NCBI GenBank assembly: GCA_029961685.1
Contig: JARWKL010000002.1
Location: forward strand, 27,496,908-27,560,907
Length of the DNA stretch: 64,000 nucleotides
Reading direction: 5' to 3'
From: Aristolochia californica
Lineage: Eukaryota; Streptophyta; Magnoliopsida; Piperales; Aristolochiaceae
This document shows, in pieces, positions 38,401 to 50,237 of this stretch. The position numbers were made by a program, and so were the translations under genes. The number at the start of each line of letters is the position of its first letter. The stretch's first letter is position 1. The notes under the pieces were generated by a model that was given only the letters and a program-made list of their open reading frames with translations, made no database searches and had not been told where the DNA came from.

Positions 38401-39544
38401 GGTTGTTTGGCTCTGGTATATCTCCAACCACTAGAAAATTTGATTTTTTCTGCTCTGAGAAATTTTTGGATCACTAGGTCCACTTGCATCCTCAACATGT
38501 TTCTGGTATGCTTATCCACCACATTTAAAGCATGTTGGGATCACTTAGAAGTCCCTTTCCTATAAAATTCTGCCAAGCTTATTATTAGGGGTTGTACTAG
38601 TGGAATTTCCGAAAAAAGGATAACAAAAACTGGAGTTCATTTTTAGTGCGTAAAATAATTTTCAATTTTTTTTGCATACATGAACTCTAAAATTTTCATT
38701 TGGTTATGCCTTATATCTTTTTTGTTTACGAGAAAAATGGGAGAGTGAAAACTCAATTTTGGATCTGAAAACAAATTTTGAACATCCAAAATGGGAATGC
38801 ACAAATGCTGAGAGAGATAGTTCCAAAAAGTATCTGTAATTTTTAAGGATAGGTAAAAAGTGGGTTGTCTAGCTCTGGTATATATCCAACCACTTGAGAA
38901 TTTGATTTTTTCTACTGCTTGAAAATTTTTGGTCAGTTGGTCCACTTGCATCCTCATCATGTTTCTGGCATGCATATCCACCACATTTAAAGCATGTTAC
39001 GATCAGTTAGAAGTTTCTTCCCTATAAAATTCCACTAAGCTTATTATTAGGGGTTGTACTAGTGGAATTTCCCAAACAAGGATAACAAAAACTTGGAGTT
39101 CATTTTTAGTGCGTGAAATAATTTTCAATTTTTTTTGCATACATGAACTCTAAAATTTTCATTTTGTTATACCTTATATCTTTTTTGTTTACTAGAAAAA
39201 TGGGAGAGTAAAAAGTCAAGTTTGGATCTGAAAACAAATTTTGAACATCCAAAATGGAAATGCACAAATGCTGAGAGAGATAGTTCCAAAAAGTATCTCT
39301 GATTTTTTTGAAGGATAGGCAAAAAGTGGGTTGTTTGGCTCTGGTAAATATCCAACCAGTTGAGAATTTGATTTTTTCTAGTGCTAGAAATTTTTGGATC
39401 ACTAGGTCCACTTGCATCCTTAACATGTTTCTGGCATGATATCCACCACATTTAAAGCATGTTAGGATCAGTTAGAAGTCCATTTCCTATAAAATTCCGC
39501 CAAGCTTATTATTAGGGGTTGTACTAGTGGAATTTACCTAACAA
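35401..39544. repeat. Satellite monomers, block 9 (9 units)
   Basis: Monomers start at 35401, 35860, 36323, 36786, 37249, 37713, 38175, 38636 and 39099. Units 37249 to 39099 introduce an ordered set of subfamilies that recurs to the right. These are a TTTTTTCAAC/ATCTTTTAGAAG type (37249), a GAATATCC..ATGCCCAAATG type (37713), a TTAAATAATT..CTCAAAAATT-like type (38175), a GATCAGTTGG-like type (38636) and a TTTTTTTGAAGG type (39099). No gene content was seen. Confidence 0.88.
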
Positions 39545-41396
39545 GGATAACAAAAACTTGGAGTTCATTTTTAGTGCGTGAAATAATTTTCAAATTTTTG
39601 TTGTATACATGAACTCTAAAATTTTCATTTCGTTATGCCGTATATCTTTTTTATTTACGAGAAAAATGGGAGAGTGAAAACTCAGGTTTGGATTTGAAAA
39701 AAAATTTTGAACATCCAAAATGGGAATGCACAAATGCTGAGAGAGTTAGTTCCAAAAAGTATCTGTAATTTTTAAGGCTAGGCAAAAAATGGGTTGTTTG
39801 GCTCTGGTATATATCCAACCACTTGAGAATTTAATTTTTTCTACTGCTTGAAAATTTTTGATCAGTTGGTCCACTTGCATGCTCTACAAGTTTCTGGCAT
39901 GCATATCCACCACATTTAAACCATGTTCGGATCAGTTAGAAGTCCCTTGCCTATAAAATTCCACCAAGCTTATTATTAGGGGTTGTACTAGTGGAATTTA
40001 CCAAACAAGGATAACAAAAACTTGGAGTTCATTTTTAGTGCGTGAAATAATTTTCAAATTTTTGTTGTATCCATGAACTCTAAAATTTTCATTTCGTTAT
40101 GCCGTATATCTTTTTTATTTACGAGAAAAATGGGAGAGTGAAAACTCAGGTTTGGATTTGAAAAAAAATTTTGAACATCCAAAATGGGAATGCACAAATG
40201 CTGAGAGAGTTAGTTCCAAAAAGTATCTGTTATTTTTAAGGCTAGGCAAAAAATGGGTTGTTTGGCTCTGGTATATATCCAACCACTTGAGAATTTAATT
40301 TTTTCTACTGCTTGAAAATTTTTGATCAGTTGGTCCACTTGCATGCTCTACAAGTTTCTGGCATGCATATCCACCACATTTAAAGCATGTTCGGATCAAT
40401 TAGAAGTCCCTTTCCTATAAAATTCCACCAAGATTATTATTAGGGGTTGTACTAGTGGAATTTCCCAAACATGGATAACAAAAACTTGGAGTTCAATTTT
40501 TGTGCGTGAAATAATTTTCAATTTTTTTTGCATACATGAACTCTAAAATTTTCATTTGGTTATGCCTTATATCTTTTTGGTTTACGAGAAAAATGGGAGA
40601 GTGAAAACTCAAGTTTGGATCTGAAAAAAAATTTTGAACATCCAAAATGGGAATGCACAAATGCTGAGAGAGATAGTTCCAAAAAGTATCTGTGATTGGT
40701 AAGTATAGGCAAAAAGTGGGTTGTTAGGCTCTGGTTGATATCCAACCACTTGAGAATTTGATTTTTTCTACGGCTTGAAATTTTTTGATCAGTTGGTCCA
40801 CTTGCATCCTCTACATGTTTCTGGCATGCATATCCACCACATTTAAACATGTTAGGATCAGTTAGAAGTTCCTTTCCAATAAAATTCCACCAAGCTTATT
40901 ATTAGGGGTTCTACTAATGGAATTTCCCAAACATGGATCAAAAAACCTTGGAGTTCATTTTTAGTGCGTGAAATAATTTTCAAATTTTTTTGCGTACATG
41001 AACTCTAAAATTTTCATTTTGTTATGCCTTATATCTTTTTGTTTACGAGAAAAATAGGAGAGTGAAAGCTCAAGTTTGGATCTGAAAACAAATTTTGAAC
41101 ATCCAAAATGGGAATCCACAAATGCTGAAAGAGATAGTTCCAAAAAGTATCTATGATTTTGAAGGATAGGCAAAAAGTGGGTTGTTTGGCTTTGGTAAAT
41201 ATCCAACCACTTGAGAATTTAATTTTTTCTACTGCTTGAAATTTTTGGATCACTAGGTCCACTTGCATCCTCTACATGTTCCTGGCACGCATATCCATCA
41301 CATTTAAAGCATGTTAGGATCATTTAGAAGTCCCTTTCCTGTAAAATTCCACCAAGCATAATATGAGGGTTAGTACTAGTGGAATTTCCCAAACAT
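39545..41396. repeat. Recent four-monomer tandem duplication (1,852 bp), copy 1
   Basis: Monomers at 39564, 40028, 40492 and 40954 pair with 41416, 41880, 42344 and 42806 at an offset of exactly 1852 bp. I count about ten differences over 1852 bp, or about 99.5% identity, the highest over such a length in the window. Examples are CTCTGGTATAT against CTCAGGTATAT, GCGTACATG against GTGTACATG, and CTTTGG in a TTTGG against TTGGG context. The edges fall in GGATAACAAA. The first two monomers of the unit are themselves near-identical, 464 bp apart. Confidence 0.96.
39564..40491. repeat. Recent monomer doublet inside the 1,852 bp unit
   Basis: The units at 39564 and 40028 share an extensive private set: TTTGTTGTAT, TTTCGTTATGCCGTATATC, TTTTTTATTTACG, AACTCAGGTTTGG, GAGAGAGTTAG, AAGGCTAGGC, AAAAATGGG, GCATGCTCTACAAG and CATGTTCGGATC. 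They differ at only a few sites (TATACATG against TATCCATG, CTGTAATT against CTGTTATT, AAACCATG against AAAGCATG, plus a few in the last 80 bp). The doublet recurs at 41416-42343, so monomer duplication preceded four-monomer duplication. Confidence 0.92.
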
Positions 41397-43248
41397 GGAT
41401 AACAAAAACTTGGAGTTCATTTTTAGTGCGTGAAATAATTTTCAAATTTTTGTTGTATACATGAACTCTAAAATTTTCATTTCGTTATGCCGTATATCTT
41501 TTTTATTTACGAGAAAAATGGGAGAGTGAAAACTCAGGTTTGGATTTGAAAAAAAATTTTGAACATCCAAAATGGGAATGCACAAATGCTGAGAGAGTTA
41601 GTTCCAAAAAGTATCTGTAATTTTTAAGGCTAGGCAAAAAATGGGTTGTTTGGCTCTGGTATATATCCAACCACTTGAGAATTTAATTTTTTCTACTGCT
41701 TCAAAATTTTTGATCAGTTGGTCCACTTGCATGCTCTACAAGTTTCTGGCATGCATATCCACCACATTTAAACCATGTTCGGATCAGTTAGAAGTCCCTT
41801 GCCTATAAAATTCCACCAAGCTTATTATTAGGGGTTGTACTAGTGGAATTTACCAAACAAGGATAACAAAAACTTGGAGTTCATTTTTAGTGCGTGAAAT
41901 AATTTTCAAATTTTTGTTGTATCCATGAACTCTAAAATTTTCATTTCGTTATGCCGTATATCTTTTTTATTTACGAGAAAAATGGGAGAGTGAAAACTCA
42001 GGTTTGGATTTGAAAAAAAATTTTGAACATCCAAAATGGGAATGCACAAATGCTGAGAGAGTTAGTTCCAAAAAGTATCTGTTATTTTTAAGGCTAGGCA
42101 AAAAATGGGTTGTTTGGCTCAGGTATATATCCAACCACTTGAGAATTTAATTTTTTCTACTGCTTGACAATTTTTGATCAGTTGGTCCACTTGCATGCTC
42201 TACAAGTTTCTGGCATGCATATCCACCACATTTAAAGCATGTTCGGATCAATTAGAAGTCCCTTTCCTATAAAATTCCACCAAGATTATTATTAGGGGTT
42301 GTACTAGTGGAATTTCCCAAACATGGATAACAAAAACTTGGAGTTCATTTTTTGTGCGTGAAATAATTTTCAATTTTTTTTGCATACATGAACTCTAAAA
42401 TTTTCATTTGGTTATGCCTTATATCTTTTTGGTTTACGAGAAAAATGGGAGAGTGAAAACTCAAGTTTGGATCTGAAAAAAAATTTTGAACATCCAAAAT
42501 GGGAATGCACAAATGCTGAGAGAGATAGTTCCAAAAAGTATCTGTGATTGGTAAGTATAGGCAAAAAGTGGGTTGTTAGGCTCTGGTTGATATCCAACCA
42601 CTTGAGAATTTGATTTTTTCTACGGCTTGAAATTTTTTGATCAGTTGGTCCACTTGCATCCTCTACATGTTTCTGGCATGCATATCCACCACATTTAAAC
42701 ATGTTAGGATCAGTTAGAAGTTCCTTTCCAATAAAATTCCACCAAGCTTATTATTAGGGGTTCTACTAGTGGAATTTCCCAAACATGGATCAAAAAACCT
42801 TGGAGTTCATTTTTAGTGCGTGAAATAATTTTCAAATTTTTTTGTGTACATGAACTCTAAAATTTTCATTTTGTTATGCCTTATATCTTTTTGTTTACGA
42901 GAAAAATAGGAGAGTGAAAGCTCAAGTTTGGATCTGAAAACAAATTTTGAACATCCAAAATGGGAATCCACAAATGCTGAAAGAGATAGTTCCAAAAAGT
43001 ATCTATGATTTTGAAGGATAGGCAAAAAGTGGGTTGTTGGGCTTTGGTAAATATCCAACCACTTGAGAATTTAATTTTTTCTACTGCTTGAAATTTTTGG
43101 ATCACTAGGTCCACTTGCATCCTCTACATGTTCCTGGCACGCATATCCATCACATTTAAAGCATGTTAGGATCATTTAGAAGTCCCTTTCCTGTAAAATT
43201 CCACCAAGCATAATATGAGGGTTAGTACTAGTGGAATTTCCCAAACAT
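41397..43248. repeat. Recent four-monomer tandem duplication (1,852 bp), copy 2
   Basis: This abuts copy 1. Both copies end in CCAAGCATAATATGAGGGTTAG (near 41351 and 43203), followed by GGATAACAAA. After that, copy 1 runs into AACTTGG (the start of copy 2) and copy 2 runs into TCCTTGG (new sequence). This places the breakpoint inside GGATAACAAA near monomer position 445-455. Confidence 0.95.
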
Positions 43249-43267
43249 GGATAACAAATCCTTGGAG

Positions 43268-43786
43268 TTCATTTTTAGTGCGTGAAATAATTTTTAATTT
43301 TTTTTGCATACATGAACTCTAAAATTTTCATTTTGTTATGTCTTGTATCTTTTTAGTTTACGAGAAAAATGGGAGAGTAAAAACTCAAGTTTGGATCCGA
43401 AAACAAATTTTGAACATCCAAAATGGGATGCACAAATGCTGAGTGAGATAGTTCCAAAAAGTATCTGTGATTTTTAACGATAGACAAAAAGTGCGTTGTT
43501 TGGCACTGGTAAATATCCAACCACTTGAGAATTTGATTTTTTCAACTCCTTGAAATTTTTGGATCACTAGGTCCACATGCATCCTCAACATGTTTCTGGC
43601 ATGCATATCCACCACATTTAAAGAATGTTAGGATCTTTTAGAAGTCATTTTTCCTATAAAATTCCACCAAGCTTATTTTTAGTGGTTGTACTAGTGGAAT
43701 TTATTTTTAGTGGTTGTACTAGTGGAATTTATTTTTAGTGGTTGTACTAGTGGAATTTCCGAAACATGGATAACAAAACCTTGGAG
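43268..43786. repeat. Expanded satellite monomer (519 bp)
   Basis: This is the longest interval in the window, 56 bp above normal. The excess is two extra copies of a 28 bp motif near the 3' end of the unit. The rest is an ordinary monomer of the TTTTTTCAACTCC / ATCTTTTAGAAG subfamily, also seen at 37249, 55331 and 57182. Confidence 0.96.
43675..43758. repeat. 28 bp microsatellite-like triplication within a monomer
   Basis: There are three perfect copies of a 28 bp unit, at 43675-43702, 43703-43730 and 43731-43758. Each begins ATTTTTAGTGG and ends AGTGGAATTT. Each contains the SpeI hexamer ACTAGT, so this monomer has three SpeI sites instead of one. It is a secondary tandem repeat nested in the satellite, probably a replication-slippage or short out-of-register event. 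TTATTTTTAG at its left edge is a variant of TTATTATTAG. Confidence 0.98.
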
Positions 43787-46700
43787 TTCATTTTTAGTGC
43801 GTGAAATAATTTTCAATTTTTTTTGCATACATGGACTCTAAAATTTTCATTTTGTTATGCCTTATATCTTTTTTGTTTACGAGAAAAATGGGAGAGTGAA
43901 AACTCAAGTTTGGATTTGAAAACAAATTTGAATATCCAAAATTGAAATGCCCAAATGCTGAGAGAGATAGTTCGAAAAAGTATCTATGAGTTTTAAGGAG
44001 TGGTAAAAAGTGGGTTGTTGGGCTCTGGTAAATATCCAACCACTTGAGAATTTGATTTTTTCTACTCTTTGAAATTTTTGGATCACATGGTCCACTTGCA
44101 TCCTCTACATGTTTCTAGCAAGTATATCCACCACATTTAAAGCATGTTAGGATCAGTTAGAAGTCCCTTTCCTACAAAATACCACCAAGCTTATTATTAG
44201 GGGTTGTACAAGTGGAATTTCCGAAACATGGATAACAAAACCTTGGAGTTCATTTTTAGTGCGTTAAATAATTTTCAAATTTATTTGCATACATGAACTA
44301 AAAAATTTTCATTTTTTTATGCCACGTATCTTTTTTTTTTACAAGAAAACTGGGAGAGTGAAAACTCAAGTTTGGATCTGAAAACTAATTTTGAACAACC
44401 AAAAAGGACATGCACAAACGCTGAGAGAGATAGTTCCAAAAAGTATCTTTGATTTTTAAGGCTAGGCAAAAAGTGGGTTGTTTGGCTCTGGTCCATCCAA
44501 TTGAGAATTTTTATTTTTACTACTGCTTTAAATGTTTGGATAACTAGGTCCAGTTGCATCCTCACCATGTTCCTGACATGCATATCCACCAAATTTAAAG
44601 CTTGTTAGGATCAGTTAGAGGTCCGTTTCCTATAAAATTCCACCAAACTTATTATTACGGGTTGTACTAGTGGAATTTCCCAAACATGAATAGCAAAACC
44701 TTGGAGTTCATTTTTAGTGCATGAAATAATTTTCAAATTTTTTTTCATTCATGAACTCTTAAATTTTCATTTTGTTATGCCTTATATCTTTTTTGTTTAC
44801 GAGAAAAATGGGAGAGTGAAAACTCAAGTTTTGATTTGAAAACAAATTTTGAACATCCAAAATGGAAATGCACAAATGCTGAGAGAGATAGTTCCAAAAA
44901 GTATCTGTGATTTTTAAGGACAGGAAAAAAGTGCGTTGTTTGGCTCTGGTAAATATCCAACCACTTGAGAATTTGATTTTTTCTACTCCAAGAAATTTTT
45001 GCATCACTAGGTCCACTTGCATCCTCAACATGTTTCTGGCATGCATATCCACCACATTTAAAGCATGTTAGGATCAGTTAGAAGTCCCATTCCTATAAAA
45101 TTCCACCAAACTTATTATTAGGGGTTGTACTAGTGGAATTTCCCAAACATGGATAACAAAAACTTGGAGTTCATTTTTAGTCCGTGAAATAATTTTCAAT
45201 TTTTTTTGCTTACATGAACTCCAAAATTTTCATTTGGTTATGCCTTGTATCGTTTTTGTTTAAGAGAAAAATGGGAGAGTTAAAACCCATGTTTGGATAT
45301 GCAAACAAATTTTCAACATCCAAAATGGAAATGCACAAATGCTAAGAGAGATACTTCCAATAAGTATCTATGATTTTTAAGGATAGGCAAAAAGTGGGTT
45401 GTTTCACTCTCGTATATATCCAACCACTTGAGAATTTGATTTTTTCTACTGCTTGAAATTTTTTGATCAGTTGGTCCACTTGCATCCTCTACATGTTTCT
45501 GGCATGCATATCCACAACATTTAAAGTATGTTAGGATCAGTAAGAAGTCCCTTTCCTTTAAAATTCCACTAAACTTATTATTACGGGTTGTACTAGTGGA
45601 ATTTCCCAAACATGGATAACAAAGCCTAGGAGTTCATTTTTAGTGCGTGAAATAATTTTCAAATTTTTTTCCATACATGAACTCTAAAATTTTCATTTTT
45701 TTATGCCTTATATCTTTTTTGTTTACGAGAAAAATGGGAGAGTGAAAACTCAAGTTTGGATTTGAAAACAAATTTTGAACATCCAAAATGGGAATGCACA
45801 AATGCTGAGAGAGATAGTTCCAAAAAGTATCTGTAATTTTTAAGGATAGGCAAAAAATGGGTTGTTTGGCTCTGGTATATATCCAACCACTTGAGAATTT
45901 GATTTTATCTACTGTTTGAAATTTTTTGATCAGTTGGTCCTCTTGCAAGCTCTACATGTTTTTTGCATGCATATCCACCACATTTAAAGCATGTTAGGAT
46001 CAGTTAGAAGTCCCTTTCCTATAAAATTCCACCAAGCTTATTATTAGGGGTGCTACTACTGGAAATTCCTAAACATGGATAACAAAACCTTGGAGTTCAT
46101 TTTTAGTGCATGAAATAATTTTCAAATTTTTTTGCGTACATGAACTCTAAAATTTTCATTTTGTTATGCCTTATATCTTTTTTCGTTTACGAGAAAAATA
46201 GGAGAGTGAAAACTCAAGTTTGGATCTGAAAACAAATTTGAACATCCAAAATGGGAATCCACAAATGCTGTGAGAGATAGTTACAAAAAGTATCTGTGAG
46301 TTTCTAGGATAGGCAAAAAGTCGATTGTTTGGCTTTGGTAAATGTCCAACCACTTGAGAATTTAATTTTTTCTACTGCTTTAAATTTTTGGATCACTAGG
46401 TCCACTTGCATCCTCTACATGTTCCTGCCATGCATATCCAACACATTTAAAGCATGTTAGGATCAGTTAGAAGTCCCTTTCCTATAAAATTCCAACAAGC
46501 TTATTATTAGGGGTAGTACTAGTGGAATTTCCCAAACATGGATAACAAATTCTTGGAGTTCATTTTTAGTGGGTGAAATAATTTTCAAATTTTTTTGCAT
46601 ACATGAACTCTAAAATTTTCATTTTGTTATGCCTTATATCTTTTTGTTTACGATAAAAATGGGAGAGTGAAAACTCAAGTTTGGATCTGAAACCAAAATT

Positions 46701-47950
46701 TGAACATCTAAAATGGGAATGCACAAATTCTGAGAGAGATAGTTCCAAAAACTATTTGTGATTTTTAAGGATAGGCAAAAAGTGGGTTGTTTGGCTCTGG
46801 AATATATCCAACCACTTGAGAATTTGATTTTTTCTACTGCTTGAAAGTTTTTGATCAGTTGGTCCACTTGCATCCTCTACATGATTCTGGCATGAATATC
46901 CAGCACATTTAAAGCTTGTTAGGATCAGTTACAAGTCCCTTTCCTATAAAATTCCACCAAGGTTATTATTAGGGGTGCTACTCGTGGAATTTCCCAAACA
47001 TGGATAACAAAACCTTGGAGTTCATTTTTAGTGCGTGAAATAATTTTCAAATTTTTTTGAATACATGAACTTTAAAATTTTCATTTTGTTATGCCTTGTA
47101 TCTTTTTTGTTTACGAGAAAAATGGGAGAGTAAAAACTCAAGTTTGGATCTGAAAACAAATTTTGAACATCCAAAATGGAAAAGCATAAATGCTGAGAGA
47201 GATAGTTCAAAAAAGTATCTCTGATTTTTTTGAAGGATAGGCAAAAAGTGGGTTGTTTGGCTCTGGTAAATATCTAACCACTTGAGAATTTGATTTTTTC
47301 TACTCCAAGAAATCTTTGGTTCACTAGGTCCACTTGCATCCTCAACATGTTTCTGGCATGCTTATCCACCACATTTAAAGCATGTTAGGATCAGTTAGAA
47401 GTCCGTTTCCAATAAAATTTCACCAAACTTATTATTAGGGGTTGTACTAGTGAAATTTCCCAAACATGGATAGCAAAACGTTGGAGTTCATTTTTAGTGC
47501 ATGAAATAATTTTCAAATTTTTTTTTCATACATGAACTCTAAAATTTTCATTTTTTTATGCCTTATATCTTTTTTGTTTACGAGAAAAATGGGAGAGTGA
47601 AAACTCAAGTTTGGTTTTGAAAACAAATTTTGAGCATCCAAAATGGAAATGCACAAATGCTGAGAGAGATAGTTCCAAAAAGTATCTGTGATTTCTAGGG
47701 ACATGCAAAAAGTGGGTTGTTTGGCTCTGGTAAATATCCAACAACTTGAGAATTTGATTTTTTCTACTCCATGAAATTTTTGGATCACTAATTCCACTTG
47801 CATCCTCTACGTGTTTCTGGCATGCATATCCACCAAATTTAAAGCATGTTAGGATCAGTTAGAAGTCCCTTTCCTATAAAATTCCACCAAGCTTATTATT
47901 TGGGTTTGTACTAGTGGAATTTCCCAAACATGGATAACAAAAACTTGGAG
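43787..47950. repeat. Satellite monomers, block 10 (9 units, ordered subfamilies)
   Basis: Monomers start at 43787, 44249, 44707, 45170, 45633, 46096, 46559, 47021 and 47487. The order of private types (GAATATCC..ATGCCC, TTAAATAATT, GCATGAAATAATT with GGACAGG, GATCAGTTGG) partly follows that of the five-monomer repeat to the right. There are extra GATCAGTTGG-type units, and the CTCTACATGTTCCTGCCATG type appears at 46096. Unit 44249 has a small loss near 44490 (CTGGTCCATCCAATTGAG). Confidence 0.85.
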
Positions 47951-50237
47951 TTCATTTTTAGTGCGTGAAATAATTTTCAATTTTTTTTGCATACATGAAC
48001 TCTAAAATTTTCATTTTGTTATGCCTTATATCTTTTTTGTTTAAGAGAAAAATGGGAGAGTAAAAAGTCATGTTTGGATCTGAAAACAAATTTTGAACAA
48101 CCAAAATGGGTATGCACAAATTCTGAGAGAGATAGTTCCAAAAAGTATCTGTGATTTTTAAGGATAGGCAAAAAGTGGGTTGTTTGGCTCTGGTATATAT
48201 CCAACAACTTGAGAATTTTATTTTTTCTACGGCTTGAAATTTTTTGATCAGTTGGTGAACTTGCATCCTCTACTTGTTTCTCGCATGCATATCCACCACA
48301 TTTAAAGCATGTTAGAATCAGTTAGAAGTCCCTTTCCTATAAAATTCCACCAAGCTTATTATTAGGGGTGCTAGTAGTGGAATTTTCGAAACAGGGATAA
48401 CAAAACCTTGGAGTTCATTTTTAGTGGGTGAAATAATTTTCAAATTTTTTTGCATACATGAACTCTAAAATTTTCATTTTGTTATGCCTTATATCTTTTT
48501 TGTTTAAGAGAAAAATGGGAGTAAAAATTAAAGTTTGGATCTGATAACAAATTTTGAACATCCAAAATGGTAATGCACAAATGCTGACAGAGATAGTTCC
48601 AAAAAGTATCTCTGATTTTTTTGAAGGATGGGCAAAAAGTGGGTTGTTTGGCTCTGGTAAATATCCAACCACTTGAGAATTTGATTTTTTCTACTCCATG
48701 AAATTTTTGGATCACTAGGTACACTTGCATCCTTAACATGTTTCTGGCCTGCATATCCACCACATTTAAAGCATGTTAGGATCAGTTAGAAGTCCCTTTC
48801 CTATAAAATTCCACCAAGCTTATTATTAGGGGTTGTACTAGTGGAATTTCCCAAACATGGATAACAAGACCTTGGAGTTCATTTTTAGTGCGTGAAATTA
48901 TTTTCAATTTTTTTTGTATACATGAACTCTAAAATTCTCATTTTGTTATGCCTTATATCTTTTTTGTTTACGAGAAAAATGGGAGAGTGGAAACTCAAGT
49001 TTGGATTTGAATACAAATTTGAATATCCAAAATTGAAATGCCCAATTGCTGAGAGAGATAGTTCAAAAAAGTGTCTATGATTTTTAAGGACAGGCAAAAA
49101 GTGGGTTGTTTAGCTTTGTAAATATCCAACAACTTGAGAATTTGTATCACATGGTCCACTTGCATCCTCTTCATGTTTCTGGCAAGTATATGCACCACAT
49201 TTAAAGCATGTTAGGATCAGTTAGAAGTCCATTTCCTACCAAATTCCACCAAGCTTATTATTAGGGGTTGAACTAGTGGAATTTCCTAAACATGGATAAC
49301 AAAACCTTGGAGTTCATTTTTAGTGCGTTAAATAATTTTCAAATTTTTTGCATACATGAACTCAAAAATTTTCATTTTTTTATGCCATTTATCTTTTTTG
49401 TTTATGAGAAAAATGGGAGAGTGAAAATTCAAGTTTGGATCTGAAAACAAATTTTGAACATTCAAAATAGAAATGCACAAATGCTGAGAGAGATAGTTCC
49501 AAAAAGTATCTGTGATTTTTTAGGATAGGCAACAAGTGGGTTGTTTGGCTCTGGTAAATATCCATCCACTTGAGAATTTAGATTTTTTATACTCCTTCAA
49601 ATTTTTGGATCGCTAGGTGAACGTTCATCCTCAACATATTCCTGGCAAGCATATCCACCACATTTAAAGCATGTTAGGATCAGTTAGAGGTCCGTTTCCT
49701 ATAAAATTTCACGAAACTTATTATTGGGTGTTGTACTAGTGGAATTTCCCAAACAAGGATAGCAAAACCTTGGACTTCATTTCTAGTGCATGAAATAATT
49801 TTCAAATTTTTTTTCATACATGAACTGTAAAATTTTCTTTTGGTTATGCATTATATCTTTTTTGTTTACGAGAAAAATGGGAGAGTGAATACTCAAGTTT
49901 GGATTTGAAAACAAATTTTGAACATCCAAAATGGAAATGCACAAATGCTGAGAGAGATAGTTACAAAAAGTATCTGTGATTTTTAAGGACAGGCAATAAG
50001 TGGGTTGTTTGGCCCTGGTAAATGTCCAACCACTTGAGAATTTGATTTTTCTACTCGAAGAAATTTTTGGATGACTAGGTCCACTTGCATCCTCAGCATG
50101 TTTCTGGCATGCATATCCACCGCATTTAAAGCATGTTAGGATCAGTTAGAAATCCCTTTCCTATAAAATTCCACCAAGCTTATTATTAGGGGTTGTACTT
50201 GTGGAATTTCCCAAACATGGATAACAAAAACTTGAAG
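47951..50237. repeat. Five-monomer higher-order repeat, copy 1 (~2.3 kb)
   Basis: In order: 47951 (GATCAGTTGG / CTCTACTTG type), 48414 (TTTTTTTGAAGG type), 48878 (GAATATCC..ATGCCC type), 49313 (GTTAAATAATT and CTCAAAAATT type) and 49776 (GCATGAAATAATT, TTTTTTTTCATAC, GGATTTGAAAAC, AGGACAGG type). The same order restarts at 50238. Unit 48878 is only 435 bp because of an internal 27-28 bp deletion. The two copies are clearly diverged, so this higher-order repeat is older than the 1,852 bp duplication. Confidence 0.75.
48878..49312. repeat. Satellite monomer with ~28 bp internal deletion
   Basis: The interval is 435 bp. Near 49141, GAGAATTTG joins TATCACATGG. This removes the TTTTTTCTACTCTTTG and AAATTTTTGG segments (monomer positions of about 270-297). 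Its five-monomer partner at 51167 is intact (463 bp), so the deletion arose after the higher-order repeat formed. Confidence 0.92.

Noticed and set aside
43268..43786. 519 bp unit as a distinct satellite or an inserted element
   Set aside because: The excess 56 bp is fully explained by two additional copies of a 28 bp segment native to the monomer.
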